64,000 bases of DNA from PALSA-555 sp035468285 (GTDB taxonomy: Bacteria; Actinomycetota; Acidimicrobiia; IMCC26256; PALSA-555). How positions within the stretch are numbered: position 1 is the stretch's first letter; the number at the start of each line of letters is the position of its first letter. The translations under genes were made by a program, and so were the position numbers. The stretch lies in NCBI GenBank assembly GCA_035468285.1, contig DATISY010000071.1:44223-108222 (forward strand), given 5' to 3'. This document shows positions 1-8,473 of the stretch, piece by piece. Under the pieces are notes generated by a model that was not told where the DNA came from, did not search any database, and saw nothing but the letters and a program-made list of their open reading frames with translations.

Positions 1-634
1 CGGCGAGGTCGGGGTAGAAGAGGGGGAGCCGGTCGCTGATGACGAGCGCCTTGTAGGTGATCGTGGAGAACGACCAGCTGGCGAAGTAGTGGCGGACGCC
101 TTCTTCGCGGCAGCGGGCCTCCGCCCGGCGACGGGCCCGAAACGCGCGGCGTTCGGCTTCGGCGTCGTCGATGCCGTCGGGACGCAGCAGCAGTCCCTGC
201 GTGAGCATCGGCAGGTCGGCGAGGGCGTGGGGACCGAGGTGGGAGCCGTCGGCGGGGACGGTCCGCCAGCCGACCAGCTCGAGTCCTTCGGCGGCGCACG
301 CTTCGGCCACCGCGGCCTCGGCCGTCTTGCGCGCGACGTCGTCATCGAGGTCCAAGAACGCGAACACGACCCCGAGGCGGCGCTCGTCGAGCTCGCGGCC
401 CAGCGCCATGGCGCCAACACGGGCGAAGAACCCGCGGGGTAGGGGCGCGAGGATGCCGGCACCGTCGCCGGACAGCCCGTCCGCCGCGACCGCGGCGCGG
501 TGGCGGACGCAGGCGAGCCCGTTCAGGGCCAGCTCGACGACCCCGCGCGACTCCTCACCCGTGACGTCGGCGACGAAGCCGATTCCGCAGCCATCGAGTT
601 CGGGCATGCGCAGCCGCTGCTGATGGGTCGACAC
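1..634 (-). CDS. gltB: Glutamate synthase large subunit, N-terminal part (partial)
   Basis: Reading leftward from a GTG at 634, this frame stays open to the window edge and encodes about 211 residues of a class II glutamine amidotransferase domain. The family start is clear: DGCGIGFVAD, then SGDGAGI and FYPDL. In glutamate synthases this domain releases ammonia from glutamine, which is channelled to 2-oxoglutarate. The catalytic Cys is residue 16 here, so the first 15 residues would be the propeptide normally removed to expose an N-terminal Cys. The GTG is preceded by a good Shine-Dalgarno (cgaggagacc); an ATG at 607 is a weaker alternative. The usual HRG-AVGAD segment reads HRAAVAADG, a mild deviation. 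The rest of the gene lies outside the window. Confidence 0.88.
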   Translation of the reverse strand, partial: MSTHQQRLRMPELDGCGIGFVADVTGEESRGVVELALNGLACVRHRAAVAADGLSGDGAGILAPLPRGFFARVGAMALGRELDERRLGVVFAFLDLDDDVARKTAEAAVAEACAAEGLELVGWRTVPADGSHLGPHALADLPMLTQGLLLRPDGIDDAEAERRAFRARRRAEARCREEGVRHYFASWSFSTITYKALVISDRLPLFYPDLA

Positions 635-853
635 GGTCTCCTCGCGGGGTGTGCACACGGTTCCGCGGGGTCGCGGGATCCAAGGGGTCCGGCGCGCCAT
701 CCACGTTCCGGAACCTTCCTGGAACCGTGGTTCAAGTTGGGGCGACGCCGATGTCGCGCCGCGCATCGTACCGGACGCGGTGCCCCCTGCTCACCATTTG
801 GGTGGCCACGCGGGCGTCGCCCCCACGCGCGCCGAGATGGGGTAGAACGCGGC

Positions 854-1963
854 ATGGACCGGAACCCGACGGTGGTCGGCGTCCTCGGCGGCGGGCAGCT
901 GGGCCGCATGCTCGGCCTCGCCGGGCTCCCGCTCGGCCTCACGTTCCGGTTCCTCGACCCGTCCCCCGAGGCGCCCGCCGGGGCCGTCGGGCGCCTCGAC
1001 ACCGGCGCCCTCGACGACGCCGATGCGGTGCGCCGCGTCGCGGAGGGCGCCGACGTCGTGACCTATGAGTGGGAGGGGGTCGACGCGGACGCGGCACGCG
1101 CCGCGGTCGACGTCGCTCCTCTCCGACCCGGGAGCCGGCCGCTCGAGATCGCGCAGGACCGCGCCGCCGAGAAGGCCACGTTCGAGCGGCTCGGGATCGC
1201 CGTCCCCCCGTTCGAGACGATCGACGACCGTGCCGGCCTCGACCGTGCGATCACCCGGATCGGCCTGCCCGCGGTGCTCAAAGCGCGGCGAGGCGGGTAC
1301 GACGGGAAGGGGCAACGGGTCCTGCGCGTCGCGACGGACGTCGACGACGCGTGGGCGGCACTCGGTGACGTCCCGCTGATCGTCGAGCGGCTGGTCCCGT
1401 TCGAACGGGAGCTGTCGATCGTCGCGGTGCGGGGCCTCGACGGCGCGACCGCGTGCTATCCCCTGGTCGAGAACGAGCATCAGGGCGGGATCCTGCGCGT
1501 CACGCGGGCACCGGCATCCGACCTCGCGCCGGGCCAGCAAGCCGACGCGGAGGTGATCGCGGCGACGCTCCTGCGCGACCTCGACTACGTCGGCGTCCTC
1601 GCGATCGAGCTGTTCGAGCACGACGGTCAGCTCCTCGCGAACGAGCTCGCCCCCCGGGTCCACAACTCGGGTCACTGGACGATCGAAGGTGCGGAAACCA
1701 GCCAGTTCGAGAACCACCTGCGGGCCATCCTCGGCTGGCCGCTGGGGTCCGTCACACCCCGCGGCCCGAGCGCGATGGTGAACTGCCTCGGTGAGATCCC
1801 CGCACGCGCCGCGGTGCTCGAGGTCGCGGGAGCGCACCTGCACGACTACGGGAAGACCAGCCGGCCCGGCCGCAAGGTCGGCCACGTGACGGTGACGGCC
1901 GACAGCGTGGAGGAGCGCGACCGGCGCCTGGTCGCGGTCCGGACGGTCGTCGACCCCGGCTGA
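854..1963 (+). CDS. purK: N5-carboxyaminoimidazole ribonucleotide synthase
   Basis: An ATP-grasp enzyme of 369 residues that carboxylates AIR with ATP and bicarbonate in purine synthesis. It opens with the PurK dinucleotide-like loop LGGGQLGRM (residues 11-19), has the ATP-grasp segment KARRGGYDGKG, the metal and ADP-binding ENEHQGG region, NELAPRVHNSGHWT and a typical short C-terminal domain. Length fits the family. The frame is open from position 500, but homology begins at the ATG at 854, so I start there. The partner mutase purE is not visible nearby. It converges with the racemase gene, leaving only 9 bases between the stops. Confidence 0.92.
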   Translation: MDRNPTVVGVLGGGQLGRMLGLAGLPLGLTFRFLDPSPEAPAGAVGRLDTGALDDADAVRRVAEGADVVTYEWEGVDADAARAAVDVAPLRPGSRPLEIAQDRAAEKATFERLGIAVPPFETIDDRAGLDRAITRIGLPAVLKARRGGYDGKGQRVLRVATDVDDAWAALGDVPLIVERLVPFERELSIVAVRGLDGATACYPLVENEHQGGILRVTRAPASDLAPGQQADAEVIAATLLRDLDYVGVLAIELFEHDGQLLANELAPRVHNSGHWTIEGAETSQFENHLRAILGWPLGSVTPRGPSAMVNCLGEIPARAAVLEVAGAHLHDYGKTSRPGRKVGHVTVTADSVEERDRRLVAVRTVVDPG

Positions 1964-1972
1964 TCGCGTGGG

Positions 1973-3118
1973 TTAGCGGACCGCGCCCGCGTCGCGCAGC
2001 TCGGCGACGTCGGCGTCGCTGAAACCCCAGTCGCGCAACGCGGCGTCGGTGTGCTCCCCCGGCTTCGCCGCGCCGCAGTGCAGCTCGGGTGGGGTGCGCG
2101 AGAAGCGCGGGGCGGGCGCGGGCTGGAGGACCCCCTCGTATTCGACGATCGTGTCGCGGGCCCGGATGTGCGGGTGGTCGGCGGCCTCGCTCATCGTCAA
2201 GACCGGCGCGAAGCAGGCGTCGCTGCGTTCGAGGAGGGCGCACCACTCGGCGCGCGTCTTGGTCTTGAACAGGTCGGTGAACCGGGACCGCAGACGGGGC
2301 CAGCCCTCCCGGTCCATCTGCGCCGGGAGGTCTTCGGCGTCGAGGCCGGTGGTGACCAGCAGCTCGGCGTAGAACTGGGGCTCGAGCGACCCGAGCGCGA
2401 TGAAGGCCCCGTCGGCGCACTCGTAGGTGTCGTAGAACGGCGCGCCGGTGTCGAGCACGTTCTCGCCGCGGTGCTCCTCGTCGAAGGCGCCCAGGTGGCG
2501 CAGACCCCACATCATCGACATGAGCACCGCGCTGCCGTCGACCATGGCCGCGTCGACGACCTGACCCTGCCCTGACGTGCGGGCCTCGAGGATCCCGCAC
2601 ACGACACCGAAGGCGAGGAACATCCCGCCGCCGCCGAAGTCGCCGATCAGGTTGAGCGGCGGGGTCGGCTTGCCGCCCGCCCGGCCGAAGTGTGCGAGCG
2701 CGCCCGCCAACGCGATGTAGTCGATGTCATGCCCGGCGGTCTGGGCCATCGGCCCGTCCTGACCCCACCCGGTCATCCGCCCGTAGACGAGGCGAGGGTT
2801 GCGGGCGAGGCACGCGTCGGGTCCCACCCCGAGCCGGTCGGTGACCCCGGGCCGGAATCCCTCGATGAGCGCGTCGGCGCCCGCCACGAGGCGCAGGACG
2901 GTCTCGACCCCGTCGGGATTCTTCAGGTCGACACCCACCGAGCGCCGGTTCCGGTCCAGGACCGGCACCCCGCCGGGATCGAAGCCGCGGTCGACGGACT
3001 CGACCCGGTGCATCCGGAGGACGTCCGCACCCATGTCGGCGAGGAGCATCGCCGCGAACGGCCCCGGGCCGATCCCGACGAGCTCCACGATCTTCACTCC
3101 TGCCAGCGGCCCGGCCAT
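1973..3118 (-). CDS. CaiB/BaiF family alpha-methylacyl-CoA racemase
   Basis: A 381-residue class III CoA-transferase-fold protein that most resembles alpha-methylacyl-CoA racemase, which interconverts (2R)- and (2S)-methyl-branched acyl-CoAs so beta-oxidation can proceed. The racemase signature is intact: GRMTGWGQDGP leads into GHD (His130, Asp131), and the catalytic Asp of GDFGGG falls at 160. This gives the 30-residue spacing seen between His126 and Asp156 of the Mycobacterium tuberculosis enzyme. The ATG at 3118 is preceded by a purine-rich gggagg. Among the three CaiB-like proteins here it is the only one with a complete catalytic set. Substrate is unknown; branched fatty acids or sterol side chains are likely. 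Confidence 0.87.
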   Translation of the reverse strand: MAGPLAGVKIVELVGIGPGPFAAMLLADMGADVLRMHRVESVDRGFDPGGVPVLDRNRRSVGVDLKNPDGVETVLRLVAGADALIEGFRPGVTDRLGVGPDACLARNPRLVYGRMTGWGQDGPMAQTAGHDIDYIALAGALAHFGRAGGKPTPPLNLIGDFGGGGMFLAFGVVCGILEARTSGQGQVVDAAMVDGSAVLMSMMWGLRHLGAFDEEHRGENVLDTGAPFYDTYECADGAFIALGSLEPQFYAELLVTTGLDAEDLPAQMDREGWPRLRSRFTDLFKTKTRAEWCALLERSDACFAPVLTMSEAADHPHIRARDTIVEYEGVLQPAPAPRFSRTPPELHCGAAKPGEHTDAALRDWGFSDADVAELRDAGAVR

Positions 3119-3235
3119 GCTGTCCTCCCTGAAGTCGGCGTCAGACTAGGAGGGCGGGCACCGACACCGCCGGGCCTCCACTCGCGGCCGGTGGGTCGTT
3201 TTGACCCGGTGGTCTGGGGCGGGTTCGATGGGCGG

Positions 3236-4249
3236 ATGCGACTGCGCCTCGACCCGGCCGACGAGTACATGCATCCGCTGGAAACGGCGAGCAACTTCAA
3301 CGAGAGCATGTACTTCAACTGCTTCGACGCCCGCGAGCGCGTCGGGGGGTTCCTGCGGCTCGGCAACCGGGCCAACGAAGGGTACGCCGAGCTCACGACG
3401 TGCCTGTACCTCCCGGACGGGCGGGTGGCATTCACGTTCCACCGGCCGGAGATCTCATCGAACGACGCGTTCGACGCGGGCGGGATGCGCTTCGAGGTCG
3501 TCGAGCCGTTTCGCGCGCTTCGGGCCTCGTATCGGGGCAAGATCTGCCTCCTCGAGCATCCGCTCGAGATGGCCGACCCGCGTCGCGCCTTCACCGAGAA
3601 CCCGTGGACGGACGCCGAGGTCGAGCTCGACTACCGCGGCGTGTCGCCCATGCTCGGCGGGGAGCCGGTGAATGACGACGGCACTCCCCTCAGCGAGGAT
3701 CCGACCCAGGGCTTTGCGCGTGGTCACTACGAGCAGCACGTCGGCGCGCGGGGTGTGATCCGGGTCGGTGACGACGAGTGGGCGATCGAGGGGTACGGCC
3801 TGCGCGACCACTCGTGGGGTCCCCGGTTCTGGCAGGCCCCGTGGTGGTATCGGTGGCTGACCGGCAACTTCGGCGAAGACGAGGGGTTCGTGCTCTCCGT
3901 CATCACCGCACGGGACGGGGGCCAGCGCGTCGGCGGGGTCTGGTTCGCCAACGGCGAGTACCGCAATCTCGACCACGTGACGATCGACACCACGTGGCGG
4001 ACCGACGACCAGTACCACGAGCACATCCACGCGGTCGCGGTCACCGGCGACGAGGAGCACGTGATCGACGGGACGGTCTTGTCCTTGATCCCGCTCCGCA
4101 ACCGGCGCCAGACCCCCGACGGGGAGCAGCTCGTCACCCGCATCTCCGAGGGCATGACCGAGTGGAGGAGCGACGGCCGGGTCGGGTACGGCCTCTCCGA
4201 GTACCTCGACCAGATCGTCGACGGTCAGCCCGTCGGCGTCGCGGCCTGA
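3236..4249 (+). CDS. CrtC/AttH-like (DUF7064-type) hypothetical protein
   Basis: A 337-residue soluble protein with no signal peptide. I do not know its function. Its pattern, an N-terminal half rich in short beta strands and a C-terminal half carrying YGLRDHSWGPR and WLTGNFGEDEGF, resembles the lipocalin-like CrtC/AttH group and the DUF7064 proteins common in mycobacteria and acidimicrobia, often near acyl-CoA genes. This assignment is from memory of the family pattern. The reading frame is open from 2690, but upstream residues look like antisense of the racemase; the ATG at 3236 gives the sensible start. It is followed 52 bases later by the phosphotransferase-like gene, so the two may be cotranscribed. 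Confidence 0.62.
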   Translation: MRLRLDPADEYMHPLETASNFNESMYFNCFDARERVGGFLRLGNRANEGYAELTTCLYLPDGRVAFTFHRPEISSNDAFDAGGMRFEVVEPFRALRASYRGKICLLEHPLEMADPRRAFTENPWTDAEVELDYRGVSPMLGGEPVNDDGTPLSEDPTQGFARGHYEQHVGARGVIRVGDDEWAIEGYGLRDHSWGPRFWQAPWWYRWLTGNFGEDEGFVLSVITARDGGQRVGGVWFANGEYRNLDHVTIDTTWRTDDQYHEHIHAVAVTGDEEHVIDGTVLSLIPLRNRRQTPDGEQLVTRISEGMTEWRSDGRVGYGLSEYLDQIVDGQPVGVAA

Positions 4250-4301
4250 ATCCTCGTTTGGGGAGCAGTCCGGCGGGACCCGGCTCGTAGGCTGCCGCGC
4301 C

Positions 4302-5684
4302 GTGGACGACGCAGCCGTCGCGGCCGCCGTGACCCGCCACCTCGGCGGCGACGCCACCGTGGACGGGCTGCGGCGCCTCTCGGGCGGCGCCTCCCGGGAG
4401 ACGTGGGCCTTCACCGCCCACGTCGGGGGCGAACGGCTCGGTCTCGTCTTACGCCGCGACCCGGCACCGGCCACGGGCGGCGTCGACCGCTCCACCGAAG
4501 CGGCGATCGTCGCCGCGGCGCACGACGCCGGCGTCCTCGCGCCCCGCGTCCGGTTCGTGCTCGACGACGCGGATCACCTCGGCGTCGGGTTCGTCATGGA
4601 CCACGTCGAGGGCGAGACCGTTCCTCGCAAGATCCTCCGCGACGACCGGTACGCGTCGGCGCGACCACGGCTGACCGCGGCGTGCGCGGAGCAGGCGGCG
4701 CGGATCCACGCCCTGCCGGTCGACACGCTTCCCGCGCTCCCCGTCCTCGGCCCCCGCGAGCTCCTCGACCAGTACCGTGCCGTGCTCGACACGTTCGGTG
4801 AGCCCCACCCCGCGTTCGAGCTCGGGATGCGCCGCCTCGCCGAGGAGGCACCCCCGCTCGAGGAGCCCCGACTCGTCCACGGCGACTTCCGCAACGGCAA
4901 CCTCGTCGTCGACCCCGACGGGCTACGCGCGGTGCTCGACTGGGAGCTCGCCCACCGAGGCGACCCGATCGAGGACCTCGGCTGGCTGTGCGTGAAGTCA
5001 TGGCGCTTCGGGGTCACGGACAAGCCGGTCGGCGGGTTCGGTGACGTCGACGAGCTCTGCGCCGCGTACACCGCCGCGGGCGGCGGGGACATCGACCGGG
5101 ATCGGCTCCGCTGGTGGGAGGCGCTCGGGACGCTGAAGTGGGGTGTGATCTGCGAGATGCAGGCCCAGACCCACCTTCAAGGCTTGGTGCGCTCGGTCGA
5201 GCTCGCCACGCTCGGTCGACGCATCGCGGAGATGGAGTGGGATCTCCTCGAGCTGCTCGACGACGCGCCTCCGCCCGCTGTCGAGCTCCCCGACGGAGAC
5301 GACGGATCGGTTCCGTTGACCGCGCTGCAGGACCGCCCCCGCGCCGCCGAGCTGCTCGAAGCCGTGCGGGAGTTCCTCGAGCACGACGTCCTCGGCGCGG
5401 TGGAAGGTCGGGTGTCGTTCCATACCCGGGTGGCGGTCAACGCCCTCGGGATCGTCGAGCGCGAGCTCGTCATCGGCCCCGCCCTCGACGTCACGATCCG
5501 GGAGCGGCTCGCCGCGTTCCTCGGCCACGACGGCGACCTGGCCGCCCTCATCAGCGAGCTGGCGGCCAAGATCCGAGCGGGGACCCTCGACGCCCAGCCC
5601 GACACGCTGGCGGTCACCCGCGCGCTCGTGCGCGCCAAGCTCGCGGTCGCGAACCCCCGGTACGGCCCGGGAAGCGCCCGGTGA
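4302..5684 (+). CDS. APH-family phosphotransferase fused to a C-terminal DUF6285-like domain
   Basis: A 460-residue protein. Residues 1 to about 310 form an aminoglycoside-phosphotransferase/choline-kinase fold: the GGASRETW loop near residue 28, catalytic loop HGDFRNGN (catalytic Asp195, Asn200) and metal site LDWE (Asp213), followed by GDPIEDLGWL. This subfamily resembles the kinase domain of ACAD10/11 and bacterial LvaA, which phosphorylate 4-hydroxyacyl-CoAs, so a hydroxyacyl-CoA kinase is the most attractive role. Residues from about 335 to 455 look like DUF6285, which I know mainly as a separate small gene beside such kinases; here it is fused. It starts at GTG 4302, and its stop overlaps the next gene's start in a GTGA. 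Confidence 0.78.
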   Translation: MDDAAVAAAVTRHLGGDATVDGLRRLSGGASRETWAFTAHVGGERLGLVLRRDPAPATGGVDRSTEAAIVAAAHDAGVLAPRVRFVLDDADHLGVGFVMDHVEGETVPRKILRDDRYASARPRLTAACAEQAARIHALPVDTLPALPVLGPRELLDQYRAVLDTFGEPHPAFELGMRRLAEEAPPLEEPRLVHGDFRNGNLVVDPDGLRAVLDWELAHRGDPIEDLGWLCVKSWRFGVTDKPVGGFGDVDELCAAYTAAGGGDIDRDRLRWWEALGTLKWGVICEMQAQTHLQGLVRSVELATLGRRIAEMEWDLLELLDDAPPPAVELPDGDDGSVPLTALQDRPRAAELLEAVREFLEHDVLGAVEGRVSFHTRVAVNALGIVERELVIGPALDVTIRERLAAFLGHDGDLAALISELAAKIRAGTLDAQPDTLAVTRALVRAKLAVANPRYGPGSAR

Positions 5685-5998
5685 CGCCCCGGCGTGCGAC
5701 CGCCACCGTGGTGTTGCTCGGGCTCGCGGTGATCGGCGCCGCGTCGACCGGGGCCGCCGCGTCGACCCCGACGCCGACCGTCCCGCCGTGCCCTGGTGGA
5801 CACCCGGTCGGCCCCCACGCTGCGTGCCGCGGACCGGTGGTGCACCACTCGGGAGGAGGCGGGGGCGCCCTCACGATCGCGTTGTCGGCCGTCGTCGGGC
5901 TCGGCGTCGCCGCGGCCGCGGTCGTCGTCGTGCGCCGCCGGATCACCGTCGACGCGCGGCGGCCGCCCCGTGCCACACGACCCAAAGGCCCTAGTTGA
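5681..5998 (+). CDS. Small membrane-anchored secreted protein
   Basis: A 105-residue protein of unknown function. It starts at the GTG in a GTGA overlap with the upstream kinase stop. The first 30 residues form a signal-peptide-like segment (basic start, hydrophobic ATVVLLGLAVIGAAS, small residues). A Pro/Thr and Gly-rich extracellular piece with two Cys follows, then a hydrophobic helix at about 72-90 (LSAVVGLGVAAAAVVVV) and an Arg-rich cytoplasmic tail. The topology looks like a type I single-pass protein. Its own TGA overlaps the TTG start of the exonuclease III gene, so three genes are translationally chained. Codon use resembles the neighbours. No domain is recognised. Confidence 0.6.
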   Translation: MTPRRATATVVLLGLAVIGAASTGAAASTPTPTVPPCPGGHPVGPHAACRGPVVHHSGGGGGALTIALSAVVGLGVAAAAVVVVRRRITVDARRPPRATRPKGPS

Positions 5999-6783
5999 GA
6001 CTCGCCACCTGGAACGTCAACTCGCTCAAGGTTCGCCTCCCACGCGTGGAGGAGTGGCTGGCCTACGCACAACCCGACGTGCTGTGCCTCCAGGAGACGA
6101 AGGTCGGTGACGACGCGTTCCCGCAGCTGACGTTCGGCGCGTTGGGCTACGACGCCGTGCATTACGGGCAGGGCCGGTGGAACGGCGTCGCGATCCTGTC
6201 CCGCGTGGGGATCAGCGACGTCACGACTGGCTTCGGCGACGCCGGACTCGTGGACCCCTACGAGGGCGACGCCCGCCTCCTCGCCGCGACGTGTGGCGGG
6301 ATCCGGATCGTGACCGTCTACGTCCCCAACGGTCGCGACGTCGGCTCCGAGTTCTACGTCCGAAAGCTCGACTGGCTGGCCCGGCTCCGGGACTGGGTCG
6401 ACGCCACGGCGTCCCCCGACTCGCCGGTGGCGGTGATGGGTGACTTCAACGTCGCCCCGGAGGACCGCGACGTGTGGTCCCCCGCGGCGTTCACCGGCTC
6501 GACCCATGTGACCCCACCCGAGCGGGAGGCGGTCCGTGCGCTCGAAGACTGGGGGATGGTCGATGCCTTCCGGGCCGTGTACGACCAGGACCGCCTGTTC
6601 ACCTACTGGGACTATCGGCGCGGCGACTTCCACAATCACCGGGGGATGCGCATCGACCTCGTCCTCGTCACCGAGCCGCTCGCACGCCGGGTGCGGTGGG
6701 CGCTCGTGGACCGCAACGCCCGGAAGGGCCAGCTGCCGTCGGACCACGCGCCGATCGTCCTCGACCTCGACGACGCCGGCTAG
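5995..6783 (+). CDS. xth: Exodeoxyribonuclease III
   Basis: A 262-residue Mg-dependent AP endonuclease/3'-5' exonuclease of the EEP fold for base excision repair. Visible motifs are the start RLATWNVNSLK, the metal-binding Glu in CLQETKV, GDFNVAPEDRDVW, the RIDLVLV segment and the C-terminal SDHAPI with the catalytic His. The start codon is TTG at 5995, overlapping the previous TGA, which keeps the conserved N-terminus intact. Its stop lies within CTAG shared with the convergent SDR gene, so the two coding regions overlap by four bases at their 3' ends. Confidence 0.93.
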   Translation: MRLATWNVNSLKVRLPRVEEWLAYAQPDVLCLQETKVGDDAFPQLTFGALGYDAVHYGQGRWNGVAILSRVGISDVTTGFGDAGLVDPYEGDARLLAATCGGIRIVTVYVPNGRDVGSEFYVRKLDWLARLRDWVDATASPDSPVAVMGDFNVAPEDRDVWSPAAFTGSTHVTPPEREAVRALEDWGMVDAFRAVYDQDRLFTYWDYRRGDFHNHRGMRIDLVLVTEPLARRVRWALVDRNARKGQLPSDHAPIVLDLDDAG

Positions 6784-7625
6784 AGCGGAGGCAGCTCGGG
6801 GTCGGCGCCGTCGACGACGCGGCTGGTCAGCTGGACCGCGCGGGCGCACAGCTCCGGGTGGGTGGTGACGAGGAACCGCCGGTTGCGGATCCCGTCGACG
6901 ACCCGGTCGGCGAGATCGGCGGGGTCGGGTCCGCCGACGACGGCCTGCTCGAACATGCCGTAGACGATCTGGGTCCCCTGGTCGTGGGCGTGCCCGGGGG
7001 ATGCGCCGAGCTCCTCGGGCCACGCCCGGTCGGTGTCCATGATCTGGGTCCGCAGGAACGACGGGCACAGCACGGAGACACCGACCTGGGACCCCGTGAA
7101 GGCGAGCTCGTGGAACAGCGAGGTCGAGAGCGCGACGACGGCGTGCTTCGACGCGGCGTACGGCGACAGGAATGGCGACGCGACGAAGCCGGCCAGCGAC
7201 GCGGTGTTCACGACGTGGCCCTCGTCCTGGGCGACGAGGTCGGGCACGAACGACCGGATGCCGTGCACGACCCCCATGACGTTGATCCCGAGCACCCACT
7301 GCCATTCACGGTCGGGCTGGTCCCAGCTGGGCCGAATATGCCCGGACACGCCCGCGTTGTTGCAGATCACGTGGGTCGTGCCGAAGTGGTCGCGGGCAGC
7401 GCGCGCGAGCGCGTCGACGGAATCGGCGTCGGCGACGTCGGTGGGGACGCCCACCACCTCGGTGCCGGCGGCCCGGTGGCTCGCGACGGCCTCGTCGAGC
7501 GCGGCCGGGTCGATGTCGGCGAGGACGAGGCGCATCCCCTCCGCGGCGAACCGTCCCGCCATCGCCGCGCCGATTCCTCGGGCACCGCCCGTGATCACCG
7601 CGACCTTGCCGTTGAGGTTCTCCAC
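6780..7625 (-). CDS. SDR family NAD(P)-dependent oxidoreductase
   Basis: A 281-residue classical short-chain dehydrogenase/reductase. It has the TGGARGIG dinucleotide-binding loop (residues 12-19), NNAG, the catalytic Ser region NTASLAGF and YAASKHA with catalytic Tyr and Lys. The frame extends upstream to 7769, but the canonical start is the GTG at 7625, preceded by a strong aggaagg Shine-Dalgarno. Substrate cannot be read from sequence. A short inverted repeat lies about 100 bases upstream of the start. Confidence 0.88.
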   Translation of the reverse strand: MENLNGKVAVITGGARGIGAAMAGRFAAEGMRLVLADIDPAALDEAVASHRAAGTEVVGVPTDVADADSVDALARAARDHFGTTHVICNNAGVSGHIRPSWDQPDREWQWVLGINVMGVVHGIRSFVPDLVAQDEGHVVNTASLAGFVASPFLSPYAASKHAVVALSTSLFHELAFTGSQVGVSVLCPSFLRTQIMDTDRAWPEELGASPGHAHDQGTQIVYGMFEQAVVGGPDPADLADRVVDGIRNRRFLVTTHPELCARAVQLTSRVVDGADPELPPL

Positions 7626-7723
7626 GTCTGCCTTCCTGCGCACCGCCCCCGGCGTCCGCGACCGACCCGCTACCCCACCCGGAGGGAGATCGCCGCGTCG
7701 AGTGTCCCGACCCCCGGGGGCAC

Positions 7724-7743
7724 CCGACACCTCGCCGTGTCGG
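7724..7743. promoter_or_regulatory. Inverted repeat upstream of the SDR gene
   Basis: Perfect 7-base arms CCGACAC and GTGTCGG separated by six bases sit in the 220-base gap between the SDR start (7625) and the acetyltransferase stop (7846). The rest of this gap shows no gene. The repeat could be a regulator operator for the SDR promoter or a terminator stem for the leftward etf operon; it lacks a T-run. Weak evidence. Confidence 0.3.
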
Positions 7744-7845
7744 AGAGCGGCGCATTCTGACCTAGTCATGGGGGCGCCGCCATCGACGGGTCCGGGCTCC
7801 GAGCGACGGCGCGGGTATCCGTCTGGAGCGCGGCACGGCGCGGGA

Positions 7846-8469
7846 TCAGCGCGGGTGTCGGCTCATGAACCAGATTGGGAACCCGAGATGGTCGTCCTCG
7901 ACGGCGACGTCGAAACCGGACCGGCGGTAGAAGACCACGTTCTCGGGCTTGTCGGTCTCGAGCCACGCCAACTCGCCGTCCTCGTCGAGCTGCTCACACA
8001 GCATCCGCAGCATCGCAGCGCCGACACCGAGGCCTTGGGCCCCAGGCTCGACGCCGACGGGACCGACGTGGACGTGGCGCTCCTCGGGGTCGTGCTCACA
8101 CATCGTCCAGATCGTGTGCCGGGCCCGGTCGATCCCCACCGCAGCGTCGGGCGCGACCTCGGGCTGGACCCGCAGATCGGTCGGCGTCGAGACCGCGACG
8201 CAGGCAGCGGACGGCAACGACGCGGCGACACCGATGACATACGGGCCGATCAGCGCGCCGACCGACCCGGCGAGGATCCGGTCCCCGAACGTGTCGTAGC
8301 TGACCTGGAGCCGGCCGAGGCGGTCGTCGGGAACCGAGTACGTCATCATCGGGTTGTCGCGCAACGCGCGGCCGGCGACCGCGCCCGCGGCGTCGCGTTC
8401 CTCGTCACGCAACGGGCGGATCTCGAGGTGCCCCGAGACGGTCAGACGCCGCTCGAGATCACCAGACAC
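7846..8469 (-). CDS. GNAT family N-acetyltransferase
   Basis: A 207-residue GNAT protein. The acetyl-CoA pyrophosphate loop is visible as GAQGLGVGAAML, followed by the beta-bulge strand LAWLETDKPENVVFY and FYRRSGFDV near the C-terminus. The start chosen is the GTG at 8469, which lies four bases past the etfA stop, giving tight coupling to the etfB-etfA operon; the frame extends further upstream only as antisense of etfA. The acceptor substrate is unknown and the operon link does not reveal it. It could modify a protein or small amine. Confidence 0.78.
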   Translation of the reverse strand: MSGDLERRLTVSGHLEIRPLRDEERDAAGAVAGRALRDNPMMTYSVPDDRLGRLQVSYDTFGDRILAGSVGALIGPYVIGVAASLPSAACVAVSTPTDLRVQPEVAPDAAVGIDRARHTIWTMCEHDPEERHVHVGPVGVEPGAQGLGVGAAMLRMLCEQLDEDGELAWLETDKPENVVFYRRSGFDVAVEDDHLGFPIWFMSRHPR

Positions 8470-8473
8470 GGGA

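Noticed and set aside
1395..1410. 16-base perfect palindrome TCCCGTTCGAACGGGA
   Set aside because: It lies in conserved purK coding sequence and does not match the LexA pattern.
791..1885. 364-codon leftward frame antisense to purK
   Set aside because: purK motifs are unambiguous on the plus strand; this frame has none.
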